From assembly GCF_004851605.1 (NCBI RefSeq), contig NZ_CP031093.1:1116001-1180000 (forward strand): DNA of 64,000 nucleotides. Reading direction: 5' to 3'. The notes beneath the pieces are model-generated. The model did no database searches. It had not been told where the DNA came from and saw only the letters and a list, made by a program, of their open reading frames with translations. Positions 33,950 through 43,454 of the stretch are shown here, one piece after another. Within the stretch, counting starts at the first letter, position 1, and every line of letters begins with the position of its first letter. A program made the translations under genes and the position numbers. The DNA comes from Hydrocarboniclastica marina. GTDB taxonomy: Bacteria > Pseudomonadota > Gammaproteobacteria > Pseudomonadales > Oleiphilaceae.

Positions 33950-34690
33950 TCAGGCCTCGCCTTGCTGAAAGTATTCCTCCAACTGATCCGCGCCGCCGAT
34001 CAGTTTTCCCTCAATAAAAATCTGGGGCGTAGTATTGTTACCGGAAACCGCCCGAAGAGAACTGTGGTCAACGCCGTTGCTGCCGAGTTCGATGTTCTCG
34101 TAACGCTTGCCTTTTTCCTCAAGCAACTTGAAGGCGCGATGGCAGTGGGGGCAGCCGCGCTTGCTGAAAACGGCAATTTGCTCGGGGGGACGAAAATTCG
34201 GGTCGATATAGCCCAGCATTGTCTCGGCGCCGCTGACTTTGTAAGGGTCGCCTGGCTCTTCGGGCTCTATGAACATTTTTTCGATTACGCCGTCCTTGAC
34301 CAGCATGCTGTAACGCCAGGAGCGCTTGCCGAAGCCCAACTCGCTCTTGTCGACCAGCATGCCCATGCCTTCGGTAAACTCGCCATTGCCGTCGGGCAGA
34401 AACCTGATTACCTGGGCCTCCTGGTCCATCTGCCAGGCGTTCATGACGAACGGATCGTTTACGGCCAGGCAGACGATGTCATCAACACCGTATTCTCGAA
34501 ATCTGTCTGCATAGCGTATGAATGAGGGCGTCTGAAGCGAGGAACAGGTCGGGGTGTAAGCCCCAGGTAGTGCGAACAGGACAACGGTCTTGTTGGCAAA
34601 AACCTGGTCCGAGGAAATTTCTTCCCAGTCGCCGTCCTGGTAGACCTTGAAGTTTACCTGGGGGACTTTTTCTCCTTCACGGTTCTGCAT
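33950..34690 (-). CDS. Peroxiredoxin-5/glutaredoxin hybrid peroxidase
   Basis: The 246-residue fusion has an N-terminal peroxiredoxin-5 domain with the peroxidatic cysteine in PGAYTPTCSS (near residue 49) and a C-terminal glutaredoxin with CPHC (near 180) and a TPQIFIEGKLIGG cis-Pro/glutathione-binding segment. Such hybrids reduce peroxides with electrons from glutathione directly through the built-in glutaredoxin. Length is as in the Haemophilus-type PGdx. It ends 5 bp from the CDF stop, convergent. It is predicted cytoplasmic and stands as a single gene. Confidence 0.9.
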   Translation of the reverse strand: MQNREGEKVPQVNFKVYQDGDWEEISSDQVFANKTVVLFALPGAYTPTCSSLQTPSFIRYADRFREYGVDDIVCLAVNDPFVMNAWQMDQEAQVIRFLPDGNGEFTEGMGMLVDKSELGFGKRSWRYSMLVKDGVIEKMFIEPEEPGDPYKVSGAETMLGYIDPNFRPPEQIAVFSKRGCPHCHRAFKLLEEKGKRYENIELGSNGVDHSSLRAVSGNNTTPQIFIEGKLIGGADQLEEYFQQGEA

Positions 34691-34976
34691 AAAAACCTCC
34701 TTGTCATCTGCTCAAGCTATGGTCCTGGTATCCCGGAACATCACAGAGTGGACCGCCCGCCGAGCTCTGGCAAGTGTCTCGACGTGTTTGCGCATTATAA
34801 GCCGTGCCCGGCCTCGCCCGAGCTTAAACTCGGGTAATCGCCTCGCACGAAGCCGGCTGTGCACCGATCCGGCGGGCCGGCAGTTTGTATCAAGCCCCGG
34901 TCAAATTGTTTATGCTCGGGGCAGTTGAGACCGAGTTGAGTGTTGGCGATCAGCTTTCCGGAAACAGGAGAAAAGC

Positions 34977-35474
34977 ATGGTAGAGCCTACCGATCTGGCT
35001 TTGGCGGAGGTGCTGGGCGAGTTGGGCGACAGCCTGGCCGAACGCGGGCTGAAAGTGGCGACCGCGGAGTCATGCACGGGCGGCTGGGTGGCCAAAGTTC
35101 TGACTGATCGCCCTGGCAGTTCGGTTTATATGGATTGTGGCATCGTCACTTATTCCAACGCAGCAAAGGTGGGTCTGCTGGGGGTGTCGGAGAATGTGCT
35201 GGACCGTTTCGGTGCTGTCAGCGAGCCCGTAGCGCGGGAGATGGCGTTGGGCGCGCTCGCCGTGTCCCAGGCGGATCTCTCGGTCGCGATAACCGGTGTG
35301 GCTGGGCCGGGCGGTGGTACGGAGGAAAAACCGGTCGGTACCGTATGGTTTGCCTGGGGCCGTCGTGGCGACCAGCCCGAGGCCGCCAGCGCGCATTTTG
35401 AAGGTGATCGGGACAGTATTCGCCGCCAGGCTGTACTTTTTGCCCTGAAAGGCCTGCAGGGGCTGTTGCGCTGA
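34977..35474 (+). CDS. pncC: CinA-type nicotinamide-nucleotide amidase (PncC)
   Basis: A 165-residue stand-alone CinA C-terminal domain: TAESCTGGWVAKVLTD near residue 28 (the nucleophile Ser), SNAAKVGLLGV, and AITGVAGPGGGTEEKPVGTVWFAW. It deamidates NMN to nicotinate mononucleotide, recycling pyridine nucleotides. The ATG at 34977 follows an AGGAG. The usual cinA-recA adjacency is kept, but a Spy/CpxP-like gene on the other strand and a long hairpin (35491-35527) stand between them. Confidence 0.9.
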   Translation: MVEPTDLALAEVLGELGDSLAERGLKVATAESCTGGWVAKVLTDRPGSSVYMDCGIVTYSNAAKVGLLGVSENVLDRFGAVSEPVAREMALGALAVSQADLSVAITGVAGPGGGTEEKPVGTVWFAWGRRGDQPEAASAHFEGDRDSIRRQAVLFALKGLQGLLR

Positions 35475-35490
35475 CAGACCATCAGCCGTA

Positions 35491-35527
35491 GAGGCTGGCT
35501 TGCCGAAGGCGCTTCGATGCCAGCCTC
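35491..35527. terminator. 9-bp inverted repeat between convergent genes
   Basis: GAGGCTGGC (35491-35499) and GCCAGCCTC (35519-35527) are exact inverted copies with an inner CGAAG/CTTCG stem. Placed between the ends of pncC and the Spy-like gene, it is probably a bidirectional terminator; no T run is present. Confidence 0.6.
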
Positions 35528-35539
35528 CGAAACTGCGGC

Positions 35540-35908
35540 TTAGTGGTGATTCTTGCCGTGCTCGCCTTTTTTATCGCGGTCGTTCCTGTCGTGGCCCATA
35601 TGACCTTTTTCTTTCATCATCTCGACCCGCTCCTTGTGCATCTCTGCAAACTTTTCCTGCTGCTCGGGGTTCAGAATCTCCCTCATATCTTCCTGCATGG
35701 ACTCATGCAGTGACTGCATTTTTTCATGATGCTCATCAAAGACACCGCGAAGTTCCTGCACCTGTTCGTCCGTCAGCTCGAGGTGGCTCTTCATACGATC
35801 GAGCCGCTTGTCCATGTGACCTTCCATGGAGTTGCCGTGTGGCCCGGCAGTTGCGATGAGGGGCAGGGTCAGCAGGCCAGTGGCGATCCATTTGGTGAAA
35901 GTGTTCAT
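35540..35908 (-). CDS. Spy/CpxP-family periplasmic protein
   Basis: The 122-residue product has a signal peptide ending near ATAG (about residue 22) and two LTxxQ-type motifs, LTDEQVQEL and LNPEQQEKF, in a helical, Met/His/Glu-rich body typical of Spy/CpxP proteins. Family members are envelope chaperones or metal-stress proteins. The tail is a charged His/Lys/Asp run (RNDRDKKGEHGKNHH) that may bind metal. It lies on the minus strand between pncC and recA. It is probably induced by envelope or metal stress, but no site is evident. Confidence 0.85.
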   Translation of the reverse strand: MNTFTKWIATGLLTLPLIATAGPHGNSMEGHMDKRLDRMKSHLELTDEQVQELRGVFDEHHEKMQSLHESMQEDMREILNPEQQEKFAEMHKERVEMMKEKGHMGHDRNDRDKKGEHGKNHH

Positions 35909-36176
35909 AGTGTTCTCCTGTTTTGATGGGCCGGCGGAAGACTTCCGGCGCTAAGAGCAGTTTCGCCGGATAATGTGCAAACATGACGCAAGCACTTGGG
36001 ACAATTGTGGAATAGTCCCGCGCATGACCCCAATGACGGTTGTTTAACTGCACCGGTTAATCTCATCGCTCGCCCCTGGCTGTGGCAAGGGCTGGTTCTC
36101 GTCGAATTTGCTGTTATGGGTAATTTCCGCAATCTGTTCGGCAGTGGTTGGCAAGGACTGGAGGGATGTGCATAAT

Positions 36177-36194
36177 ACTGTTCAAATATACAGT
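36177..36194. promoter_or_regulatory. LexA (SOS) box before recA
   Basis: ACTGTTCAAATATACAGT fits the CTGT-N8-ACAG consensus exactly and ends 41 bp before the recA ATG. Confidence 0.88.
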
Positions 36195-36235
36195 CAGCAC
36201 CACCAGAAAACAGACACGAGAGAGAAGGCGGCAGA

Positions 36236-37279
36236 ATGGACGACAACAGAAAGAAGGCACTCAGCGCGGCGCTTACCCAGATCGAGCGCCAGTTCGGCAA
36301 GGGCTCGGTCATGAAAATGGGTGACCAACCCCGAGAAGCCATGCCTGCTATTTCTACCGGGTCACTTGGGCTGGATATCGCCTTGGGTATTGGTGGCTTG
36401 CCCCTGGGTCGCGTGGTGGAAATATACGGGCCGGAAAGCTCCGGTAAGACGACTCTGACACTGCAGGTCATAGCCGAGGCTCAGAAGAAAGGAAAAACCT
36501 GTGCGTTCATTGATGCCGAGCACGCGCTAGACCCGATCTATGCCGAAAAGCTCGGCGTCAACATTGATGACCTACTGGTCTCCCAGCCGGACACCGGCGA
36601 ACAGGCTCTGGAAATCTGCGATATGCTGGTCCGCTCCAACGCGGTTGATGTCATCATCGTCGATTCCGTGGCCGCGCTGACTCCCAAGGCTGAAATCGAA
36701 GGCGAGATGGGCGATTCCCATGTAGGCCTGCAAGCGCGACTGATGTCCCAGGCACTGCGCAAGCTGACCGGGAGCGTCAAGAGCGCCAACTGCATGCTGG
36801 TCTTCATCAACCAGATCCGTATGAAAATCGGCGTCATGTTCGGCAATCCCGAGACCACGACCGGCGGCAACGCGCTGAAGTTCTACTGCTCCGTACGTCT
36901 GGATATCCGCCGCACGGGTGCGGTAAAGGATGGCGATGAAGTTATCGGTAACGAGACCCGGGTCAAGGTGGTCAAGAACAAGGTGGCGCCGCCGTTCAAG
37001 CAGGCAGAGTTCCAGATCATGTACGGCAAGGGTATTTATCATACCGCTGAAATCATCGATCTGGGTGTGAAGGAAGGTTTCGTAGACAAGTCGGGTGCCT
37101 GGTACGCCTACAATGGCGACAAGATCGGGCAGGGCAAAGCCAATGCAGCCAAGTTTATGGAAGAGCATCCTGAGATCGCCAACGAGATCGAAGCCAAGAT
37201 ACGCGATAAAATGATGCCCAAGCCGGCTGCGAAGAAAGAAGAAGTGCCCGCCGATACGGCGGACGAAGAACTGATCTGA
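36236..37279 (+). CDS. recA: RecA recombinase
   Basis: The 347-residue protein is a complete RecA: Walker A GPESSGKT (65-72), the catalytic segment FIDAEHALD, loop L1 with [16 protein letters not shown] and L2 with [20 protein letters not shown], quoted in part. It forms filaments on single-stranded DNA for strand exchange and stimulates LexA cleavage. Start ATG 36236 follows GAGAAGG. An SOS box precedes it and an intrinsic terminator follows it (37305-37330). No recX is found directly downstream, although recA-recX is the common order. Confidence 0.97.
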   Translation: MDDNRKKALSAALTQIERQFGKGSVMKMGDQPREAMPAISTGSLGLDIALGIGGLPLGRVVEIYGPESSGKTTLTLQVIAEAQKKGKTCAFIDAEHALDPIYAEKLGVNIDDLLVSQPDTGEQALEICDMLVRSNAVDVIIVDSVAALTPKAEIEGEMGDSHVGLQARLMSQALRKLTGSVKSANCMLVFINQIRMKIGVMFGNPETTTGGNALKFYCSVRLDIRRTGAVKDGDEVIGNETRVKVVKNKVAPPFKQAEFQIMYGKGIYHTAEIIDLGVKEGFVDKSGAWYAYNGDKIGQGKANAAKFMEEHPEIANEIEAKIRDKMMPKPAAKKEEVPADTADEELI

Positions 37280-37304
37280 TTCACAGCGACTCGCTGAATC
37301 TTTG

Positions 37305-37330
37305 CGCCGGGGCTTGCCCCGGCGTTTTCA
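37305..37330 (+). terminator. Intrinsic terminator of recA
   Basis: CGCCGGGGC (37305-37313) pairs with GCCCCGGCG (37316-37324), followed by TTTTCATTT; the stem is perfect over nine pairs. Confidence 0.85.
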
Positions 37331-37640
37331 TTTGTGCGCCCAGCACACCAGTACGCTTGCATCCCGGCGTCCGCGGCCGATACGCGTATTCCGCGCCCGT
37401 GTTTCATGCTCATCCGTGCCTATCAATCTTCGTCTTCAATCCAACTACCCGCCGCGGTACGCATTCCGGTGGGCGTTGCCCGCAGGTCCTTGATGCCCAA
37501 CCCTGTCTCCAGACTCCAGCGCAGCGCTACGGCAGGTGTGCGCCACTGGCGGCCGTAGTATGCTCATCAGGATTTTGGACCGACCCCTGAAGCGCCCCGC
37601 GTGGGAGCGGTTGACGCAGTAGACGAGAGCAGGAGCACGC
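37331..37640. other. Intergenic region before aacS
   Basis: No recognisable gene, in particular no recX. It should contain the promoter for the acetoacetyl-CoA synthetase gene; none is obvious. Confidence 0.4.
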
Positions 37641-39641
37641 ATGGAAACAGAACAACAATCACCTGTGGTCTGGACCCCTTCGGCCGAAACGCTACGTAAC
37701 AGCCACATGGGCCGCTATCTCGATTGGCTCAACCAGAAGGGTTTCGGTCCTTTCACAGTCGGGGATTATCACGGACTGCACGACTGGTCCATTCGAGAAT
37801 TGGACGCTTTCTGGCAATCGATCTGGGACTTTTGCGAGTTGCGGTGCAGTGTTCCGGCTGAGCGGGTATTGAGTGGAACCATGATGCCGGGCGCGAAATG
37901 GTTTCCCGGCATGCGACTGAACTTCGCCGAGAACCTGATGCGTTCGGCTGAGACGCCGGATGCTGACCGCGAGGCTGTGGTAGCGGTCTGCGAAACCCGA
38001 GGCGTCTTGCGCCGGAGCTACAGCCAGCTGCGTGCGGACGTGGGTGCCCTGGAAGCCTTCCTGCATACGCGCGGCATTCAGACCGGTGACCGCGTTGCGG
38101 GGGTCGTGACCAATGGCTACGAAGCACTGGTGGGTATGCTGGCCGCGACCAGCATGGGCGCAATCTGGAGCTCCGCCTCGCCGGACTTCGGTGTGGGTGC
38201 CATCCTCGACCGTTTTGGCCAGATTGAGCCTGCGGCTCTGATCATTGTGAACGGCTACGGTTATGGTGGGAAAGTCTTCCCGCGGCAGCAGGCGTTTGCA
38301 GAGCTTGTCGCTGGGTTGCCCAGTCTGCGTTGCGTTGTCAGCATCGCCCAACTGCCGGACCAGCCAGCAATACCCGGGCCTCTGGTTACCTCATGGGAGG
38401 ATGCCCTGGCGTCAGGCGACGGTGCCGCTCCCTCGTTTATACAACTGCCACCGGACCACCCGGTCTACATCCTCTATTCCTCAGGAACGACCGGCAAGCC
38501 CAAGTGCATCGTCCACGGTGCGATTGGCTTGCTGGTAAACCACGCCAAAGAGCTGATGCTGCACGGTGACATCGGCAGCGGCGACCGATTGCTCTACTTC
38601 ACGACCTGCGGCTGGATGATGTGGAACTGGCAGGCCTCTGCTCTGCTAGCCGGCGCAACCCTTGTGACCGTGGACGGCTCGCCGGGGTATCCGGACATTG
38701 GGACGCTATGGCGCACGGTCGCAGCAGAGAAAGTGACTCATTTCGGGACCAGTGCGCGCTTCATCGCTGGCTGCCGCAAGGCGGAACTGGCACCCAGGAA
38801 GGAGCTGGATCTGGAAGCTTTGCGGGTCGTATTCTCCACGGGGTCGCCGCTCTTGCCCGAAGACTACGACTGGTTCTACACCTATGCCGCCCCTGATGTG
38901 CTGCTTGGGTCTATCTCCGGCGGCACTGATATTGCGGCCTGCTTCGTCGGTTGCACGCCACTGCTGCCGGTGCGCCGGGGAGAGATCCAATGTCGCTTTC
39001 TCGGTGTGGATGCCGTTGCCTTCGACGAGCAGGGCAGGGCACTGACTTCAGGCCGCGGGGAGCTGGTCTGCCGCCAGCCGCTGCCCTCGATGCCGATCAG
39101 TTTCTGGGATGACCCTGGCGGCGAGCGCTACCGCTCAGCCTACTTTGATACGTTCGCGGGGGTCTGGGCCCACGGTGATTATGTCCGCTTTACCAAGCAC
39201 GGCGGCGCCATAATCTACGGTCGCTCAGACGCGACGCTCAATCCGGGTGGCGTACGCATAGGTACCGCGGAGATCTACCGTCAGGTCGAAACCGAAGCGG
39301 AAGTCAGGGATAGCCTGGTAGTGGGACGTCAGATAGCGGGGGATGTGGAAATTGTCCTGTTGGTGGTCCTCGCAGAAGCACAGCACATTGATCCTGAACT
39401 GGAGCAACGGCTTAAAAAACGCATTCGCGAAGGTGCCAGCCCGCGGCACGTACCCAGGCATATTATCGCCGTGCCCGACATTCCTTATACCCGTAGCGGC
39501 AAAAAGGTCGAACTCGCCGTGGCTCGCCTGCTCAATGGCGCGGCCCGTGCCGACAACCGGGACGCCATGGCAAACCCGGAAGCGCTGGACAGCATCAGGT
39601 CAGCCCTGGCAACGGAAGGACTTCTGCCCGAAGACGCCTGA
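37641..39641 (+). CDS. aacS: Acetoacetyl-CoA synthetase
   Basis: A 666-residue acyl-adenylate-forming enzyme with the AMP-binding motif [18 protein letters not shown] (near 275), [17 protein letters not shown], and the hinge [21 protein letters not shown], quoted in part, all typical of acetoacetyl-CoA synthetase rather than acetyl-CoA synthetase. It activates acetoacetate to acetoacetyl-CoA using ATP. It ends one base from the end of the HMG-CoA lyase gene on the other strand. That enzyme makes acetoacetate from leucine, so the pair close the pathway. Confidence 0.93.
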   Translation: METEQQSPVVWTPSAETLRNSHMGRYLDWLNQKGFGPFTVGDYHGLHDWSIRELDAFWQSIWDFCELRCSVPAERVLSGTMMPGAKWFPGMRLNFAENLMRSAETPDADREAVVAVCETRGVLRRSYSQLRADVGALEAFLHTRGIQTGDRVAGVVTNGYEALVGMLAATSMGAIWSSASPDFGVGAILDRFGQIEPAALIIVNGYGYGGKVFPRQQAFAELVAGLPSLRCVVSIAQLPDQPAIPGPLVTSWEDALASGDGAAPSFIQLPPDHPVYILYSSGTTGKPKCIVHGAIGLLVNHAKELMLHGDIGSGDRLLYFTTCGWMMWNWQASALLAGATLVTVDGSPGYPDIGTLWRTVAAEKVTHFGTSARFIAGCRKAELAPRKELDLEALRVVFSTGSPLLPEDYDWFYTYAAPDVLLGSISGGTDIAACFVGCTPLLPVRRGEIQCRFLGVDAVAFDEQGRALTSGRGELVCRQPLPSMPISFWDDPGGERYRSAYFDTFAGVWAHGDYVRFTKHGGAIIYGRSDATLNPGGVRIGTAEIYRQVETEAEVRDSLVVGRQIAGDVEIVLLVVLAEAQHIDPELEQRLKKRIREGASPRHVPRHIIAVPDIPYTRSGKKVELAVARLLNGAARADNRDAMANPEALDSIRSALATEGLLPEDA

Positions 39642-39642
39642 G

Positions 39643-40602
39643 TCAGGATGGGCCCAGGAGGGGCTGAGCCGGACCGCAGGCTTGCGCCACTTTGGAGCCG
39701 TTCTGGCGACCCAGTTGGCCGGTTATCCAGAAGCCCGTTTTGATCAGTTTATCGAGGCTGACGCCGGTGTCGATGCCCAGGCCGTTCAGCATATAGAGCA
39801 CGTCCTCCATGGCGACATTACCGGAGGCGCCGCGGGCATAAGGGCAACCGCCCAGGCCGGCCACCGACGCGTCGATCACCGCGATGCCTTCCTCGAGGAC
39901 CGCATAGAGGTTCGCCAGGGCCTGCCCGTAGGTATCGTGGAAATGCGCGGCGAGTCGCGCAACCGGCACCTCCCGGGCAACCGCTTCGAGCATCCGTTTG
40001 GCCTGCAGCGGGGTGCCGACGCCAATGGTATCGCCGAGGGAGATTTCGTAGCAGCCCATGGCATACAGTTCTCGTGCCACGCTCGCCACCTGTTGCGGAG
40101 AGACATCGCCCTGGTAGGGGCATCCCAGCACCGTAGAAACATAGCCGCGCACGGGGATGCCTTGGGCGCGGGCGGCCTCCACTACTGGCATGAAACGTTT
40201 CAGGCTTTCGGCTATGGAACAGTTGATGTTTTTCTGGCTGAAGGCCTCCGACGCCGCGCCAAATACGGCCACCTCATCGACGCCAGCCGCCAGGGCTTGC
40301 TCAAACCCTTTCAGGTTCGGCGTCAGCGCTGCGTACCTCACCCCAGGCACGCGCCCGATGCCAGCCATAACCTCGGCCGCATCCGCCATCTGCGGCACCC
40401 AGCGAGGGGAGACGAAGCTGGCCGCTTCGATGTGATTCAGGCCGCAGTCAGCCAGGCGATTGATCAGTTCGACTTTGACGGCCGTGGCGATGATGCGGCC
40501 CGGTTCATTCTGCAAGCCGTCCCGGGGGCTCATTTCGACCAGACGTACTTTTCCCGGGAAGCTATCGGGCAACTGCTCCGCAGTCGCGTCGGCGCAAGCC
40601 AT
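39643..40602 (-). CDS. liuE: Hydroxymethylglutaryl-CoA lyase
   Basis: The 319-residue protein has HMG-CoA lyase signatures: VEMSPRDGLQNEPG near residue 22 (metal and substrate binding), SVFGAASEAFSQKN-like catalytic region, AHFHDTYGQALAN (metal His) and GLGGCPYARGASGNVAMED with the catalytic cysteine. It cleaves HMG-CoA to acetyl-CoA and acetoacetate, the last step of leucine breakdown. Its start overlaps the stop of the carboxylase alpha-subunit gene by one base, so it is the last gene of the operon. Confidence 0.93.
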   Translation of the reverse strand: MACADATAEQLPDSFPGKVRLVEMSPRDGLQNEPGRIIATAVKVELINRLADCGLNHIEAASFVSPRWVPQMADAAEVMAGIGRVPGVRYAALTPNLKGFEQALAAGVDEVAVFGAASEAFSQKNINCSIAESLKRFMPVVEAARAQGIPVRGYVSTVLGCPYQGDVSPQQVASVARELYAMGCYEISLGDTIGVGTPLQAKRMLEAVAREVPVARLAAHFHDTYGQALANLYAVLEEGIAVIDASVAGLGGCPYARGASGNVAMEDVLYMLNGLGIDTGVSLDKLIKTGFWITGQLGRQNGSKVAQACGPAQPLLGPS

Positions 40603-42620
40603 CAGACGGGCTCCTTCTGTTCGACGGCTACAGCCAGGATTTCCGCGCCGTCGGCGACCTGATCCCCTTCGGCAAAGAACACATCGCTGACCACTCCCGC
40701 CGCAGGCGCCCTGATGACGTGTTCCATCTTCATGGCTTCCAGGATGACCAGGGTCTGCCCCCCAACTACCGTGTCGCCGGTTTTCACCAGCAGCGAGATG
40801 ATCGCACCGCTCATGGGCGCCGTCAGGCTACCTTCAGTCGTCTCGGCTTGGGTGTCGAAGGTATCCCGGTATTCGCTGCAGGTAAAAGTCTCGCCTTCAT
40901 GGAAAAGCACCAAGGTTCCGTCATCCAGATGGCCGTACAGGCCAATGCGATGGCCCGCGATTGTCGCGGTCAGAAAATCTTTCTGAAGCTGGGCGTTGAG
41001 CGGGTAATGACTATCGCCAATGCGCACCTGGTAGTTTCCGCCCACCTGCCTGTCCGGGCTGGCTTTACCCACAACGATTTCCAGTTCATGGATGTCGTCG
41101 CCTACCTGCAGTCGCAATAGCCGGGCGTAATCTGAATTCAAGCGCCAGCTGTCATGCCAGCCGAAGGGCGAACCGGTACGCCCATTCGCCGGCTCGCGGC
41201 TGCGACGCTGCTCCAGGATAAAACCTGCGGCCAGCACTAACGCATGGTGCAGGGCGAGCCGGGGCTGCGGAAAAAGCAGGCCAGCGTGGCTTTCAATAAA
41301 CCCGGTATCCAGCGCTGCATCCCGAAAAGGCTGGGCGTCTATCAGCGCGTGGAGGAAGCGGATATTGGTTTTCAGCCCCACGATGCGGTAGTGCTCCAGC
41401 GCCTGGACCATCCTGTTGACGGCTTGCGCGCGGGTTTCGCCCCAGACGATCAGCTTGGCGATCATGGGGTCGTAGTGGATGCTGATCTGATCCCCTTCCA
41501 CCACCCCGGTATCGACCCGGATGTGGGCGTTTTCGGCCGGCGTACGCAGGTAGCGGAGGGTGCCGGTTGCCGGAAGGAAGCCATTCTCCGGGTCTTCGGC
41601 GTAGATCCTGGCTTCGACGGCATGGCCGCGTATGCGTATCTGATCCTGGCTGAGGGGCAGGGGCTCGCCGGTTGCGCCCCGCAGTTGCCATTCGACGAGG
41701 TCCTGCCCGGTGATCATTTCTGTTACCGGGTGCTCCACCTGCAGACGGGTATTCATCTCCATGAAGAAGAACGCACCGTCGCGGTCGTAGAGGAACTCTA
41801 CCGTACCGGCGCCAACGTAATCGATGGCCTGCGCCGCCTTGACCGCAGCCTCGCCCATGGCGCGGCGGGTCGCTTCGCTCAGGCCAGGGGCGGGCGCTTC
41901 CTCAACGACTTTCTGATGACGGCGCTGGGCCGAACAGTCCCGCTCGGCGAGATAGACCGCGTTGCCATGCTGGTCGCAGAACACCTGGATCTCGATATGG
42001 CGCGGGTGGCGCAGGTAGCGCTCGATCAACATATCCGTATTGCCAAAGGCACTTTGGGCTTCACGTTTTGCCGCCGCCAGCGCTTCGTCGAACTCAGTCG
42101 CGTCACTGACCACGCGCATGCCCTTGCCGCCACCGCCGGCCACCGCTTTCAGTAGCAGGGGGAAGCCACAGCGCTCGGCTTCGGCACGCAGACGCTCGGG
42201 GGATTGGTCGCCGCCGTGGTAACCGGGAACGAGGGGCACACCGGCGCTTTCCATGATGGCCTTGGCCGCTGACTTTGAGCCCATGGCTGCGATGGCGCTG
42301 GCGGGCGGCCCGATAAAGACCAGGCCATTGTCCTGGCAAGCTTCGGCGAAGGCTGTGTTTTCCGACAGGAAACCATACCCTGGGTGGATCGCCTGGGCGC
42401 CGGAGGCCAGGCTGACCTCGATAATGCGGTCGACCCGCAGGTAGCTCTCGCCGCTGGAGGCAGGACCGATCAGAAAAGCTTCGTCGGCCATGGCAACGTG
42501 CCGGGCGTTGCTGTCCGCTTCGGAATAGACCGCGACGCAACGGATGCCCAGCTGGTGCGCCGTCTGGATGATGCGGCAGGCGATTTCGCCGCGATTGGCG
42601 ATAAGTATTTTACTGAACAT
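40602..42620 (-). CDS. liuD: Methylcrotonyl-CoA carboxylase biotin-containing alpha subunit
   Basis: The 672-residue protein has an N-terminal biotin carboxylase (FSKILIANRGEIACRII, GGGGKGMRVV ATP-grasp loop, EMNTRLQVEHPVTE) and a C-terminal biotinyl domain with the modified lysine in LEAMKMEH. With LiuB it carboxylates 3-methylcrotonyl-CoA. The start ATG (42618-42620) overlaps the end of liuC by 11 bp; a longer open frame inside liuC is not used. Its place between liuC and liuE is the usual one in Pseudomonas-type liu operons. Confidence 0.93.
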   Translation of the reverse strand: MFSKILIANRGEIACRIIQTAHQLGIRCVAVYSEADSNARHVAMADEAFLIGPASSGESYLRVDRIIEVSLASGAQAIHPGYGFLSENTAFAEACQDNGLVFIGPPASAIAAMGSKSAAKAIMESAGVPLVPGYHGGDQSPERLRAEAERCGFPLLLKAVAGGGGKGMRVVSDATEFDEALAAAKREAQSAFGNTDMLIERYLRHPRHIEIQVFCDQHGNAVYLAERDCSAQRRHQKVVEEAPAPGLSEATRRAMGEAAVKAAQAIDYVGAGTVEFLYDRDGAFFFMEMNTRLQVEHPVTEMITGQDLVEWQLRGATGEPLPLSQDQIRIRGHAVEARIYAEDPENGFLPATGTLRYLRTPAENAHIRVDTGVVEGDQISIHYDPMIAKLIVWGETRAQAVNRMVQALEHYRIVGLKTNIRFLHALIDAQPFRDAALDTGFIESHAGLLFPQPRLALHHALVLAAGFILEQRRSREPANGRTGSPFGWHDSWRLNSDYARLLRLQVGDDIHELEIVVGKASPDRQVGGNYQVRIGDSHYPLNAQLQKDFLTATIAGHRIGLYGHLDDGTLVLFHEGETFTCSEYRDTFDTQAETTEGSLTAPMSGAIISLLVKTGDTVVGGQTLVILEAMKMEHVIRAPAAGVVSDVFFAEGDQVADGAEILAVAVEQKEPV

Positions 42621-43440
42621 CGTGATCGTTCTCCGAAATCCAGCTCGGCTGACGTTTATGGAGGAACGCCCCCAGCCCTTCCTGGCCCTCGTCGCTGACC
42701 CGGATATCGGCAATGCGGCGAGCAGTGTCTTCGATCATTGTGCCGTCGAGGGGTTTGTGACTGACCGCCATGATCAGTGACTTGGCCGCCTGCATGGCAA
42801 TGGGGCCGTTGCCGCGCATCTGCCTGAGTAATTCATCGCAGCGGGCTTCCATGGCCTCATTCGAATCCGCTATCAGGTGCACCAGACCGAAATTCATCGC
42901 GTCTTCGGCAGAGAAAACCTCTGCGGTAATGAAGTAGCGGCGGCACTGGCGCTCGCCTATAGCCCTGACCACGTAGGGGCTGATAACGGCGGGGATCAGC
43001 CCCAGCTTGACCTCACTGAGGCAGAACCTTGCCTGGGTGGAGGCAATGACGATATCGCAAGCGGCGGCCAGACCGACAGCGCCCCCGTAGGCGGCGCCCT
43101 GAACCAGGGCAATAGTCGGCTTTCTGAGGGTATTGAGGTTTTCCAGCAGGCGCCCGAGCTGACGCGCGTCCTCCAGGTTTTCCGTATGGCTGTTCGCGGC
43201 CATTCTCTGCATCCAGGCCAGGTCTGCTCCGGCCGAGAAATGCTTGCCTTCAGAACGGAGGATGACCACCTTGACAGTGGGATCTTGGTCGGCCTCGGCG
43301 ATCCGCGCAATGAGCGCCTGGATGATGCTGTCGTCGAAGGCGTTGCTTTTCTCTGCGCGGTTCAGCACCAGCTCCGCGACGCCAGCCGCGCGGCGACGAA
43401 GCAGCACGGATCCGCCGGTGTCTTCTGAAATATCCCGCAT
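42610..43440 (-). CDS. liuC: Methylglutaconyl-CoA hydratase
   Basis: A 276-residue enoyl-CoA hydratase/isomerase family protein: SEGKHFSAGADLAWMQRMA (oxyanion hole, near 70) and ALVQGAAYGGAVGLAAACDI with the second oxyanion glycine; the catalytic Glu lies in SEVKLGLIPAVISPYV. In this operon the expected reaction is hydration of 3-methylglutaconyl-CoA to HMG-CoA. It lies 14 bp after liuB. Confidence 0.92.
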   Translation of the reverse strand: MRDISEDTGGSVLLRRRAAGVAELVLNRAEKSNAFDDSIIQALIARIAEADQDPTVKVVILRSEGKHFSAGADLAWMQRMAANSHTENLEDARQLGRLLENLNTLRKPTIALVQGAAYGGAVGLAAACDIVIASTQARFCLSEVKLGLIPAVISPYVVRAIGERQCRRYFITAEVFSAEDAMNFGLVHLIADSNEAMEARCDELLRQMRGNGPIAMQAAKSLIMAVSHKPLDGTMIEDTARRIADIRVSDEGQEGLGAFLHKRQPSWISENDHDVQ

Positions 43441-43454
43441 GATCTTTCTCCAAT

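Noticed and set aside
37302-37590. Small frames after recA considered as recX
   Set aside because: Their translations are proline- and arginine-rich and have none of the helical RecX pattern.
41244-42155. Long plus-strand open frame inside liuD
   Set aside because: Antisense shadow of a well-supported biotin carboxylase; no ribosome binding site or domain.
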